Source: an uncultured Oscillospiraceae bacterium
GTDB taxonomy: Bacteria; Bacillota; Clostridia; Oscillospirales; Oscillospiraceae
Assembly (NCBI GenBank): GCA_934622035.1
Contig: CAKTVG010000033.1
Span: 1-17,247 of the forward strand
Direction of reading: 5' to 3'
DNA length: 17,247 nt
Below, one piece after another: positions 6,911 through 13,999 of the stretch (position 1 is its first letter; the number at the start of each line of letters is the position of its first letter). The notes beneath the pieces are model-generated. The model was not told the origin of the DNA. It saw nothing but the letters and a program-made list of their open reading frames with translations, and made no database searches. Position numbers and translations under genes: made by a program.

Positions 6911-7535
6911 AGTTCATGTTCTGGAGCATCCGCTTTTGCAGCATAAGCTGTCTATCCTGCGCGACAAAAACACGGGCGTCAAGGAATTCCGTGAGATCGT
7001 CGGCGAGATCGCAGCGCTGATGTGTTACGAAGCAACGCGCAACCTGCCGACGCAGGAAGTTGAAATCGAGACCCCTGTGGCGAAGGCGAAGGTGCACGTC
7101 CTGGCGGGCAAAAAAATGGCGATTGTGCCCATCCTCCGCGCCGGCCTCGGCATGGTGGATTCCATGATCTCTCTGATCCCCTCTGCGAAGGTCGGCCACA
7201 TCGGCCTCTTCCGCGACCCGGAGACCAAGGAGCCCGTGCAGTACTACTGCAAAATGCCGCCGGATATCTCCGAGCGTCAGGTATTTGTCGTTGATCCCAT
7301 GCTGGCGACCGGCGGCAGCGCCGCGGCGGCCATTTCCATTCTGAAGAACGAGTACGGCTGCAAGTCCATCACGCTGATGGATATCATTGCCGCCCCCGAG
7401 GGCATCAAGGCCGTCAGCGAGGCGCATCCCGATGTTGACATCTACGTCGCAGCGGTGGATGACTGTCTGAACGACCATGCCTATATCGTCCCCGGCCTCG
7501 GCGACGCCGGCGACCGTATCTTCGGCACGAAGTAA
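6903..7535 (+). CDS. upp: Uracil phosphoribosyltransferase
   Basis: This enzyme converts uracil and PRPP to UMP in pyrimidine salvage in the cytoplasm. The 210-residue protein has the PRPP-binding loop VVDPMLATGGSA at 129-140, the conserved PILRAGLGM near 76-84, and the C-terminal uracil-binding segment YIVPGLGDAGDRIFGT (194-209). AAGGAG lies eight bases before the ATG, which sits inside the end of tsaB. The stop TAA is followed at once by TAG. It is the last gene of the operon, ahead of a strong terminator. Confidence 0.98.
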   Translation: MGKVHVLEHPLLQHKLSILRDKNTGVKEFREIVGEIAALMCYEATRNLPTQEVEIETPVAKAKVHVLAGKKMAIVPILRAGLGMVDSMISLIPSAKVGHIGLFRDPETKEPVQYYCKMPPDISERQVFVVDPMLATGGSAAAAISILKNEYGCKSITLMDIIAAPEGIKAVSEAHPDVDIYVAAVDDCLNDHAYIVPGLGDAGDRIFGTK

Positions 7536-7545
7536 TAGAATTTCG

Positions 7546-7583
7546 AAAGCGCACGGAAAATCATATGATTTTCCGTGCGCTTT
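7546..7583. terminator. Perfect 38-nt palindrome, bidirectional terminator
   Basis: The arms AAAGCGCACGGAAAATCAT (7546-7564) and ATGATTTTCCGTGCGCTTT (7565-7583) are exact reverse complements with no spacer. On the plus strand it is followed by TGCTTTACG and ends upp. On the minus strand it would also end the hypothetical gene at 7624-7917, as expected between convergent genes. Confidence 0.88.
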
Positions 7584-7623
7584 TGCTTTACGCTGGTTTA
7601 TAGCATTCAATATTACACCCGCG

Positions 7624-7917
7624 TCAGGCTTTCGACGATATTTCAGAAAGCCTCCAGTGAAACTGCGGTGCAAAATCGGAGTAGCATTTTTTGCATATCC
7701 AGCAGCCGGTTTCTTCACAAAAGAAGGCCTCTGCTTCGGGGCTTTTTTCCCAGTCATATTCAGAATCACAGATTGCTGCCCAGCATAGTGCGCAATGCGC
7801 ATGCTCTCCCGGTTTGCGGCCTTGAAAACGCACCAGCCGATAGGTCAAACCGTCCATTTTGCCTTCGGCAGATGCAATGAAGGGAAAAAATCCCAAACGA
7901 TAGTCATCCATTGTCAA
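7624..7917 (-). CDS. Hypothetical Cys-rich small protein
   Basis: A 97-residue soluble protein of no family I recognise. Its middle holds several Cys pairs (HCALCW, ICD, FCEETGCWICKKCY), a pattern that suggests a structural zinc site. The C-terminus FAPQFHWRLSEI is aromatic. The start is either TTG at 7917, seven bases after AAAGGA, or the ATG two codons later (7911), which is farther from that site. It follows the truncated gene at 7951-8385 by 33 bases on the same strand and probably shared its transcript. Its end converges on upp across a palindromic terminator. Confidence 0.6.
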   Translation of the reverse strand: MTMDDYRLGFFPFIASAEGKMDGLTYRLVRFQGRKPGEHAHCALCWAAICDSEYDWEKSPEAEAFFCEETGCWICKKCYSDFAPQFHWRLSEISSKA

Positions 7918-7950
7918 TACGCCGTCCTTTCACGCAAGTTAGCTGCAAAT

Positions 7951-8385
7951 TTAGCCTTTGTGTTCGTCCTGATTTTGGGAGGCTCTTTTTTGCTGCATCT
8001 GTAGTTTTTTCTGCAATTTTTTCTGCTTGTTGCGGCGTTTTTTTGCCTGCTCTTTCCTGCGGACGATGAGACAATATATCGGCGGCGCGATGACGAGCAG
8101 CAGCGCAATTCCGTCAATAATGCATGAGAGAAACAGATTGGTCAACAGTCGATCCCAATAGTATGAAAATACGTGCTGCTCGTCCAAAATGGATTCACTG
8201 CCGTTGGAAATGGAAAGCAGGACATACAGGTTCTTGGCATAGAAGTAATTTTCCCATGTGCCGGATGTGCCGCTCTGCGCCCCGTCGAGGCATGCGTAGG
8301 CATGGTCAATCACATTGCCGTAATTCCGACCCGTTAATCGTCCTATGCTATTATAATTATACACCAGATTCTTCCCGGAAGGCAA
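7951..8385 (-). pseudogene. Membrane protein fragment, N-terminus missing
   Basis: About 144 residues of a protein with an apparently extracytoplasmic part (SGTWENYFYAKNLYVLLSIS), one membrane helix near the C-terminus (LFLSCIIDGIALLLVIAPP) and a very basic Lys/Gln-rich cytoplasmic tail (EQAKKRRNKQKKLQKK). The only possible start is a TTG at 8385 without a ribosome binding site. The open frame runs on into the antisense of the adjacent integrase fragment, so the real N-terminus, presumably with a signal or first helix, seems lost at a junction near 8386-8400. A promoter-like TTGCCT-N18-TATAAT lies inside the fragment on its coding strand. Family unknown. Confidence 0.5.
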
Positions 8386-8390
8386 GCCTT

Positions 8391-8621
8391 TTGCGCCGTG
8401 CCGACAAAGAAAGAGAACCTGAGAGCATTCTGTTACGCTATCACGATCTCCGACATAGCTGTGCGAGCCTTTTGTACGCCAATGGGGTCAGCCTGAAAGA
8501 AGTTCAGGAGTGGTTGGGGCACAGCGATATTGCGACAACTTCCAACATCTATACACACTTGAATTTCACCTCGAAAGTGGCATCCGCCAATGCGATCATG
8601 GGTGTGTACCTCTCGCTGTAA
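8391..8621 (+). pseudogene. C-terminal stub of a tyrosine recombinase (integrase)
   Basis: The frame ending at 8621 carries the catalytic C-terminus of a phage/Tn916-type integrase: YHDLRHSCASLLYANGVSLK (H-x-L-R box), EVQEWLGHSDIATT and NIYTHL, which holds the Tyr nucleophile. Roughly 70 residues survive of a protein that is normally near 380-400; the N-terminal arm-binding and core domains are absent. Upstream of about 8391 the frame no longer resembles an integrase and overlaps the truncated membrane-protein gene on the other strand. It cannot be active and is a remnant of an older element. Confidence 0.85.
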
Positions 8622-8655
8622 TGGTCGAACATCCCTCCAATGTCCCTCCGAAAAT

Positions 8656-8691
8656 AGCCGAAAACTGACCCGAAATGGCCGGTTTTCGGCT
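8656..8691 (+). repeat. Inverted repeat downstream of integrase stub
   Basis: AGCCGAAAAC (8656-8665) and GTTTTCGGCT (8682-8691) form a 10-bp perfect stem with a 16-nt loop, 35 bases after the integrase stop. No T tract follows, so it may be a weak terminator or part of the old element's attachment region. Confidence 0.5.
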
Positions 8692-8730
8692 GTGAGAGGG
8701 ATCGATACATAAGGCCGACAACGCAATAGA

Positions 8731-8757
8731 AAAAGCCCGCAAACCCAGTCATATCAA
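8731..8757 (+). repeat. Left 27-bp inverted repeat of the mobilizable element
   Basis: The 27 bases starting AAAAGCCCGCAAACCC and ending CAGTCATATCAA recur exactly, as the reverse complement, at 16121-16147. Matching stops on both sides of this block. The left copy is followed by CGGTTT, so AAACC...GGTTT could form a short hairpin. Confidence 0.85.
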
Positions 8758-8785
8758 CGGTTTCCGTTCATAAGGAAGTATTTTC

Positions 8786-10513
8786 TTATGAGAGATTGGT
8801 CGCAACCTCTGTTATGGAGGCTGCGGCCTTTTCTCTTTCTATGGTAGATCGCGGCCTTGACGATTCTGCGATAGCAAGCATCTCCTTTATGGTTGCAAGG
8901 TCTACAAGTCCGACACCGGTAAAGTAGATGTCAATGCCCACCCGCTTATGTCCGTTCAACATTTCACTGTTGTGAACCTCGATTCGCTTGATGATCTTAT
9001 TGACCACCTCCGGCGTGAGTGTTTCCATACTGGAGTACTCCCTGAGTCCTGCCAGCAAAAGTCGAATATCCACGCTCTCCCGTTCGAGTTCGGCCAGCTC
9101 TTTTTCCTTTGTACTGACGGATTGCAGTAGCTCCGCCTGCTCTTTTTCGTATTTTGCTGCCATACGGGAATAACGCTCGTCAGACAGCTTGCCCGCAAAA
9201 TTATCCTCATAGAGCTTAGCAATCAGCCGGTCGATTTCATCGATACGGTGTTTTCCGGCAGCGATGTCCGATTTGACAGATCGGATATTCTGATCTTTCC
9301 CTGCAGATTGTTGCTTTCCAATCATTTGCAGAAAGAATGATTCGTGACAGGCAACGAAATCTGCAAGATCGCTAACCGCCATTGAGACGATTTGTTCCAG
9401 CACGACATTCCGAATATAGTGAATTGTGCATTCTCCCCGACCGGACTTATAATTGGCACAGCGAAAGAATTCCTGATTTGTTTTCAAACTCTTAGCCGCA
9501 CAAAAGTGGAGCTTTGAACCGCAGTCTGCACAAAAAACCAATCCGGAAAACAGGCTTGTTTTCCCCGTCGCAGTCGGGCGGCGCTTATTTTTGCGCAGCT
9601 CCTGCACTCGGAGCCAAGTGTTTTCGTCAATGATCGCTTCCTGTGCGTTCGGCACGATGCTCCATTCCTCCTCCGGCTTGCGAATCAGTTTGTGTACTTT
9701 GTAGCTGACGGTAGTCGTTTTCAGATTAACCATACAGCCGGTGTATTTTCGATTGCTCAAGATGGCATCAATGGTGCTGTCCTTCCATAAATACGGATCG
9801 CTCGGCATAGGACGATTGGCGGAAGAAGAACCGACCGAATAGTAATATGCGGTAGGGGTAAGAACCTTCTCCTTTTGCAGAAGCCTCGCAATTTGCTCCG
9901 GGCCTTTTCCTTCAAGACAAAGGTGGTAAATCCTTCGTACTACCTCGGCGGCAGCATCATCAACAAGCCACTTTTCTTTATCAAGCTCGTCACGCTTGTA
10001 GCCGTATGGTACCTGGAAGTTGCTTCTTTTACCGTTGGCCGCCTTCATTGCCCACACAGCCCGCACTTTTTTGCTGGTCTGCGCTGCATACCACTCGTTA
10101 AAAATGTTGTGGAATGGCATCATCTCCGTGCCCTCGCCGGTTTCGGTATCCACACGCTCCTGAATGGCGACGAATTTCACACCTAAAGTTGGATAGATAA
10201 TTTCTAAATACCGGCTGGTTTCCACGTGCTCACGCCCGAAACGGGACAGGTCCTTGACGATAACCGCTGATACTTTCCCGGCTTCAATCAGTGCCTCCAT
10301 TTCCCGAAAGCCCGCACGATCAAAGGTCGTGCCGCTGATTCCGTCGTCTACAAAATACTTTGGATGCAGATAGCCGTTCTTCTTGGCGTAATCCATCAGA
10401 ATGATTTTTTGGTTCTGAATACTGTTGCTCTCTCCGTCCAAGCCGTCATCCTGCGAAAGGCGGCAGTAAAGAGCTGTGATTTTTTCCTGGTCTGCATTTT
10501 TATTGACTGTCAT
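8786..10513 (-). CDS. Large serine recombinase (TnpX-like, DUF4368 type)
   Basis: A 575-residue large serine recombinase that would excise and insert the element by double-strand cleavage. The resolvase domain (about 12-160) has YCRLSQDD with the nucleophile Ser20 and KDLSRFGR at 87-94. A recombinase domain follows (about 165-300), then a zinc-ribbon with Cys328, Cys331, Cys352 and Cys362, a coiled-coil segment (about 400-490) and a C-terminal DUF4368-like region. The start at 10513 has AAGGAG ten bases upstream; the longer open frame overlaps tnpW-like and lacks a site. It is the last gene of the minus-strand operon, next to the left end, as in Tn4451-type elements. It looks intact and potentially active. 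Confidence 0.93.
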   Translation of the reverse strand: MTVNKNADQEKITALYCRLSQDDGLDGESNSIQNQKIILMDYAKKNGYLHPKYFVDDGISGTTFDRAGFREMEALIEAGKVSAVIVKDLSRFGREHVETSRYLEIIYPTLGVKFVAIQERVDTETGEGTEMMPFHNIFNEWYAAQTSKKVRAVWAMKAANGKRSNFQVPYGYKRDELDKEKWLVDDAAAEVVRRIYHLCLEGKGPEQIARLLQKEKVLTPTAYYYSVGSSSANRPMPSDPYLWKDSTIDAILSNRKYTGCMVNLKTTTVSYKVHKLIRKPEEEWSIVPNAQEAIIDENTWLRVQELRKNKRRPTATGKTSLFSGLVFCADCGSKLHFCAAKSLKTNQEFFRCANYKSGRGECTIHYIRNVVLEQIVSMAVSDLADFVACHESFFLQMIGKQQSAGKDQNIRSVKSDIAAGKHRIDEIDRLIAKLYEDNFAGKLSDERYSRMAAKYEKEQAELLQSVSTKEKELAELERESVDIRLLLAGLREYSSMETLTPEVVNKIIKRIEVHNSEMLNGHKRVGIDIYFTGVGLVDLATIKEMLAIAESSRPRSTIEREKAAASITEVATNLS

Positions 10514-10563
10514 AGCGTTTAACTCCTTTCCGACAGCCGAATCAAGCAATGGGATATATGCCA

Positions 10564-10779
10564 TTATATTGATTTCGGCTGTTCCTTTCGATTGTGTGGT
10601 TGACTCCACTCCTTCTGCAGGAGCAGATCCTTGAACTGCTCCAACACGCACTGCCGCCCCTTGGGGTCATAATGAGTCGTAACATCATAAACCGTGCCAC
10701 CGATTTTCATATGAAAATGCGAGTCGGCATTGTTTTCAAAGACTTGATTGTACGGATATTTTTGAATGAATTGTTCCAT
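10564..10779 (-). CDS. TnpW-like transposon protein
   Basis: A 71-residue protein with IGGTVYDVTTHYDPKGRQ followed by LEQFKDLLLQ, which resembles the TnpW family carried by Tn4451-type elements. Its role is not established; it is found beside the serine recombinase. GAGGTGG lies seven bases before the ATG, and the gene begins 12 bases after the parB-like stop, inside one operon. The identification rests on remembered family features and the context. Confidence 0.65.
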   Translation of the reverse strand: MEQFIQKYPYNQVFENNADSHFHMKIGGTVYDVTTHYDPKGRQCVLEQFKDLLLQKEWSQPHNRKEQPKSI

Positions 10780-10791
10780 AGGGATACCACC

Positions 10792-11631
10792 TCATCTTTC
10801 TTCCCGATTACGCTGGCGGACGAGATATTTGCGATAATAGTCGCAAGCCTTGATGATAAAATCTTCTGTTTTCTTTGCATCCAGCCCTTGCGGAAGAACC
10901 TCCCGCAGACGGGAGGTGGGAACTTTCACCATTTCCCGCTGGTTAGCTTTTTCTTCTGACATAATGGTTTGAATGGCTGCCTTGGTCAGCGATCCTTCAC
11001 GGTCGGCCTTATGCATTCGCCAAGCCTGCGAATAGGACGGGGTGCAGTCATTGATGGCGCACTGCTCCAGCACCTCCCGCTGGCTGGATTCGTCAAGAAA
11101 CGAAAGCTCCACGCCGACAGACAGGGCTATTTCGCCTTTATCCATCTTTTCAAGGAACTCAGGAATGAGATGAGTCAGGCGGATATACCTTTGAATTTGC
11201 CTTGCACTGTCATCAGCATTTTCTGCGATTTGCTCATCGGTGCGTGACTTCGTGCCAACTTGGCACGAAGTTCCCTGGTGTTTCAATGCCTCATACTTGA
11301 GTTTGTACGCAAACGCCTTTTCGGAGGGCAGAATATGCTCCCGGTGGAGGTTGCTGTCCACCACCGCAATGGCAGCAGCATCCCGGTCAAGGGCATAAAT
11401 CAAGGCAGGGACTTCTGAAATCCCTGCCTTTACTGCTGCGTGCAAGCGGCGGTGGCCGCTTATCACTTCATATTCATCGGTGTTTTCAATCGGTCGGACG
11501 ATCAGCGGCGAGAGAATGCCTTGCGTCTGTATGCTTTCGATCAGCGTGTTCATCTCGGCATCGTCCCGGACCTGATAGGGGTTATTTTCAAAGGGGCGCA
11601 GCTTGGAAACTGCAATGTTGGTTTGTTTCAT
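10792..11631 (-). CDS. ParB/RepB/Spo0J-like protein
   Basis: A 279-residue ParB-family protein. The N-terminal ParB/sulfiredoxin-like domain has PLIVRP (42-47), GHRRLHAA (59-66) and NLHREHILPSEKAFAYK (94-110), matching ParB boxes involved in CTP binding and sliding. A helix-turn-helix region follows (about 130-160, ending in SARQIQRYIRLTHLIP), then a variable C-terminus. No ParA is encoded in the window, so it may act as a regulator or in element maintenance rather than classical partition. The start overlaps the relaxase stop by four bases (ATGA). A 25-bp palindrome inside its own coding sequence is a candidate binding site. Confidence 0.9.
   Translation of the reverse strand: MKQTNIAVSKLRPFENNPYQVRDDAEMNTLIESIQTQGILSPLIVRPIENTDEYEVISGHRRLHAAVKAGISEVPALIYALDRDAAAIAVVDSNLHREHILPSEKAFAYKLKYEALKHQGTSCQVGTKSRTDEQIAENADDSARQIQRYIRLTHLIPEFLEKMDKGEIALSVGVELSFLDESSQREVLEQCAINDCTPSYSQAWRMHKADREGSLTKAAIQTIMSEEKANQREMVKVPTSRLREVLPQGLDAKKTEDFIIKACDYYRKYLVRQRNREER
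11247..11271. promoter_or_regulatory. 25-bp palindrome inside parB, possible parS-like site
   Basis: The arms ACTTCGTGCCAA (11247-11258) and TTGGCACGAAGT (11260-11271) are perfect reverse complements around a single C. It encodes residues TSCQVGTK of the ParB-like protein. It could be a ParB binding site or operator, or a by-product of coding; no second copy was noticed in the window. Confidence 0.4.
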
Positions 11632-13007
11632 CGTTCAATCTTCCTCTCTTTCTTTCGTGTCAGGTTGTTGTGTTCCATTTCGGTTTTACGCTCGGCATCC
11701 AGAAGCTCCTGTATTTTGGGAATGTGCTCTGCGATACGCAGAACGGTTTTCCTCTCCCGTCGCAAAGGCGTGAGCTCTTTTGTAATCTTTTTGCAGTGTT
11801 CCTTCAGGCCAGCTTCTTCCTCCGGAGATTTCACTCGGCGCAGCTTCAGGCGCAGGGCGTAGCGCTGTTCCTCCAGCGCCGAAATCCGGGCGGTCAACCC
11901 CTCCTGAAATGACAAAAGCTCCTTTGGCGACTCAATGCGGTGGTCGCAAAGGAGCTTGTATTCTTCCAGATATTGATCCAGCTTACGTACCTCCGCCCGC
12001 ATGGCCGGTGATAAAGGGCGGCGGTCGGTGTTTTCAATGTTGCTGCCGGTGCAGATTTTCAGCAGTTCAATGAAAATCTCGAACAGCAGCGTAACGGTAT
12101 CTTGCCTCTGCGCCTGCCGCAGATGATACTCAATAGCTAGCAGCGGTGCTCGTTTTCGCTGCGGATAGGCGTATCCGTACAGCTCCGGCTTCCGCTGGTT
12201 TTCAAGGCACCGCTCCCGGATGGCTTCTCTGCTAAACTGTGGCCCAAGGCTGTCAATGCGAATAGGGCGCTGCCAGCCGTCGATGATGACGGAGGGGTGG
12301 GCATAATGGAAGTCCCGCTGGAAGCGATAGCCCAAACATTTCAGGTAATATTCAATTTCACGGAATGAACCGCACTTGGCCAGCGCCTCCTCCACATCCC
12401 GGCGCAGCATATCCCGGTGGGTCTGCTTACCTGCCTTGTGAACCCAATATTCCTTTTTCTTGCCTTTGCTGTAAAACTCGCTGTTTTCCAATACTGACAG
12501 CTCGTGCTCCCGGCAGATTTCATCGGAGATTCTACGCAGCTCCTTGTGGTCGCCGATTTTGTTTTTGAACTTTGCGCCGTCCTTGAAGGACACGGGATTC
12601 ACAACAAAATGGCAGTGAACATTGTCGGTGTTCAGGTGGACGGTAACGAGCACCTGATACCGGTCGCCCCACATCTTTCTTGCTGTTTTCTTTCCGATTA
12701 CAAAGGCTTGCTCCGGCGTGACCTCGCCTTCACGAAAGCTCTGAATGCCGTGGTAGCCGGCGACCTTGCCACGCAGCCCGAACCGCCGCTGTACGGCGAT
12801 CATCTCAGCGTAGGCGTTCTGCGCCGAGCAGTTGATACCGCCCACAAACATCTTGCAGTCGGTCTTATCGTCGTTCTCTGCGTAACGCAGGGCGGCGTAC
12901 AGATCCTCGTCGAGATATTCCGGGGCGGTGGTCTTGTCGGGATTGTCGGCGTAGTCCAGCGTGGCTTTCAGATTCTTGAACACAGGCCAGAATCCTGTTA
13001 CGGCCAT
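11628..13007 (-). CDS. Relaxase / mobilization nuclease (MobP-like)
   Basis: A 459-residue relaxase that would nick the element's oriT and lead the transferred strand into a recipient through another element's secretion channel. The N-terminal relaxase domain has Tyr19 in LDYADNPDKT, a plausible catalytic Tyr, then GYHGIQSFREGEVTPEQA (84-101) and the metal-binding HLNTDNVHCHFVVN motif with His124, His131 and His133. The C-terminal half is helical and charged (340-459), with coiled-coil character. The start is six bases after the mobC-like stop, and its end overlaps parB-like by four bases. It resembles the relaxases of Tn4451-type elements and looks intact. Confidence 0.92.
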   Translation of the reverse strand: MAVTGFWPVFKNLKATLDYADNPDKTTAPEYLDEDLYAALRYAENDDKTDCKMFVGGINCSAQNAYAEMIAVQRRFGLRGKVAGYHGIQSFREGEVTPEQAFVIGKKTARKMWGDRYQVLVTVHLNTDNVHCHFVVNPVSFKDGAKFKNKIGDHKELRRISDEICREHELSVLENSEFYSKGKKKEYWVHKAGKQTHRDMLRRDVEEALAKCGSFREIEYYLKCLGYRFQRDFHYAHPSVIIDGWQRPIRIDSLGPQFSREAIRERCLENQRKPELYGYAYPQRKRAPLLAIEYHLRQAQRQDTVTLLFEIFIELLKICTGSNIENTDRRPLSPAMRAEVRKLDQYLEEYKLLCDHRIESPKELLSFQEGLTARISALEEQRYALRLKLRRVKSPEEEAGLKEHCKKITKELTPLRRERKTVLRIAEHIPKIQELLDAERKTEMEHNNLTRKKERKIER

Positions 13008-13013
13008 ACCGCA

Positions 13014-13289
13014 TCACCCCCTTCCCGGCAGCAGGAATTCTGCTGTGATCTGCTTCAGCACCGCTGAAATTTCTTTGTCCAGCTCCGGTGACCCCGCTTT
13101 ATCTGCAAGCTCGCCCAGCATTTCAAGACAAACAAAAAGAGCGTCAGGTGGAACTGCTCTCGGCTCGTACCCCAACGCTCTTTGCTTCACATATTCAGTT
13201 GTGCTCAGCCCGCATTTTCGGGCTTTGGACTGGATTTTATCCTTTTCTTTTACCGTCACACGGACGGCGATACGAACATCTTTCCCCAT
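13014..13289 (-). CDS. MobC-like relaxosome accessory protein
   Basis: A 91-residue protein with a ribbon-helix-helix-like N-terminus: a strand DVRIAVRVTVKEKD, then helices around KARKCGLSTTEYVKQRAL. Such MobC-type proteins bind oriT and help the relaxase open the nick site. Of the two candidate ATGs, the second (13289, MGKDV) is better spaced from AAAGGAG; the first is only two bases from it. It lies directly upstream of the relaxase and directly downstream of the inverted-repeat cluster proposed as oriT, which is the usual arrangement. Confidence 0.82.
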   Translation of the reverse strand: MGKDVRIAVRVTVKEKDKIQSKARKCGLSTTEYVKQRALGYEPRAVPPDALFVCLEMLGELADKAGSPELDKEISAVLKQITAEFLLPGRG

Positions 13290-13311
13290 ACACATCTCTC
13301 CTTTCGGGGGA

Positions 13312-13513
13312 TTGGGGGCTGCGCCCCCAAAGAGTCAGCCGATTTCGGCTGTGATTGGGACTTCTGTGGCACACAAAGTCCCTGCTTGCTATACCGTAGG
13401 ACGCACCCCGCAGGGCATAAAGAAAAGCGGCTGTCAGATACCGGGATTTCAGCGTATCTCTGCGCTGCACGATGCCGCAAACCGCTTTCTTGCCTCTTGG
13501 CGTATTGCGCCAA
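13312..13513. other. Candidate oriT: cluster of four inverted repeats
   Basis: Four dyads lie in the non-coding stretch just upstream of mobC. They are TTGGGGGC/GCCCCCAA (13312-13330), CAGCCGA/TCGGCTG (13336-13351), GGGACTT/AAGTCCC with inner GTG/CAC (13357-13382), and TTGGCG/CGCCAA with a 5-nt loop (13497-13513). Such a cluster beside mobC and the relaxase is typical of an origin of transfer. The first hairpin is so close to the mobC ribosome binding site that it may also affect its translation. Confidence 0.5.
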
Positions 13514-13570
13514 AGTGGCTCTGACTCTGCTTCAAATGCTGCGATTTGAGCCACATATCGGAGTTTTGGC

Positions 13571-13690
13571 TCAGCCGAACATTTCAAGGTCATCCAGCAG
13601 CAGACAGTTACCCTTATAGCAATTACAGCAAGCTTTGCGCACAAGGACATTGATTTTTGTTCGCTGCTTCGGCGTGATTTTGAGTGCCAT
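13571..13690 (-). pseudogene. Truncated Cys-rich VLP-domain gene
   Basis: The start at 13690 has an excellent AAAGGAGG ribosome binding site and opens MALKITPKQRTKINVLVRKA then CCNCYKGNCLLLDD, matching the N-terminus of the Cys-rich VLP family found upstream of mob genes in Clostridia elements. After LLLDDLEMFG the frame stops, and no frame downstream restores the rest of the domain. About 39 residues remain of a protein that is usually near 100. A deletion probably joined it to the oriT-side sequence. It may now serve only as leader of the mob operon. Confidence 0.65.
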
Positions 13691-13722
13691 AGGATAAACC
13701 TCCTTTCTGTTTTTCGGGCAGC

Positions 13723-13753
13723 AAAAAAGCCGCCGAGTGTGACCTCGACGGCT
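13723..13753 (-). terminator. Early intrinsic terminator or attenuator in mob operon leader
   Basis: On the minus strand AGCCGTCGAG and CTCGGCGGCT pair (one mismatch) around a 6-nt loop, followed by six T residues (13723-13728). It lies between the mob operon promoter near 13805 and the first ribosome binding site, so transcription of the transfer genes would have to pass it. Confidence 0.65.
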
Positions 13754-13804
13754 CGATGACTGCCTTCTGTATATTGAATGGGGGAAACGGCTGAAAAAGG
13801 TATG

Positions 13805-13810
13805 ATTATA
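13805..13810 (-). promoter_or_regulatory. Extended -10 promoter for the mob operon
   Basis: On the minus strand TATAAT is preceded by TGC (TTGCTATAAT), an extended -10. The -35 position 17 bases upstream is poor (GAACAG). Transcription would start near 13798 and meet the leader hairpin about 45 bases later. Confidence 0.5.
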
Positions 13811-13852
13811 GCAACACAATGAAAATGCTGTTCGCAACATCGGGAAAAAGCC

Positions 13853-13881
13853 TTGAATATCAGGCGCTTTTCTGCTACAAT
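13853..13881 (+). promoter_or_regulatory. Promoter of the plus-strand element operon
   Basis: TTGAAT (13853-13858), a 17-base spacer and TACAAT (13876-13881) with an upstream TGC. A dyad TAGAA...TTCTA follows just downstream (13885-13901), where a repressor could bind. The rest of 13882-13999 is a leader with no further gene seen. Confidence 0.65.
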
Positions 13882-13999
13882 TATATAGAACAAATGTTTC
13901 TATTTGGCGATTCGGAGAAAAAACATCTTGGCTTTTCATCACCGCAAGACCGGTTTATGGGACACTTGGCTTGATAGAATATAGAAGGAGGCATGGCGT

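Noticed and set aside
6582..7802. A 406-residue minus-strand open frame
   Set aside because: It is antisense to tsaB and upp and runs through their terminator palindrome; no motif or start signal supports it.
11600..13300. A self-transmissible conjugative element (ICE)
   Set aside because: Only relaxase, MobC-like, ParB-like and recombinase genes are present; no coupling protein, VirB4 or other secretion gene is seen.
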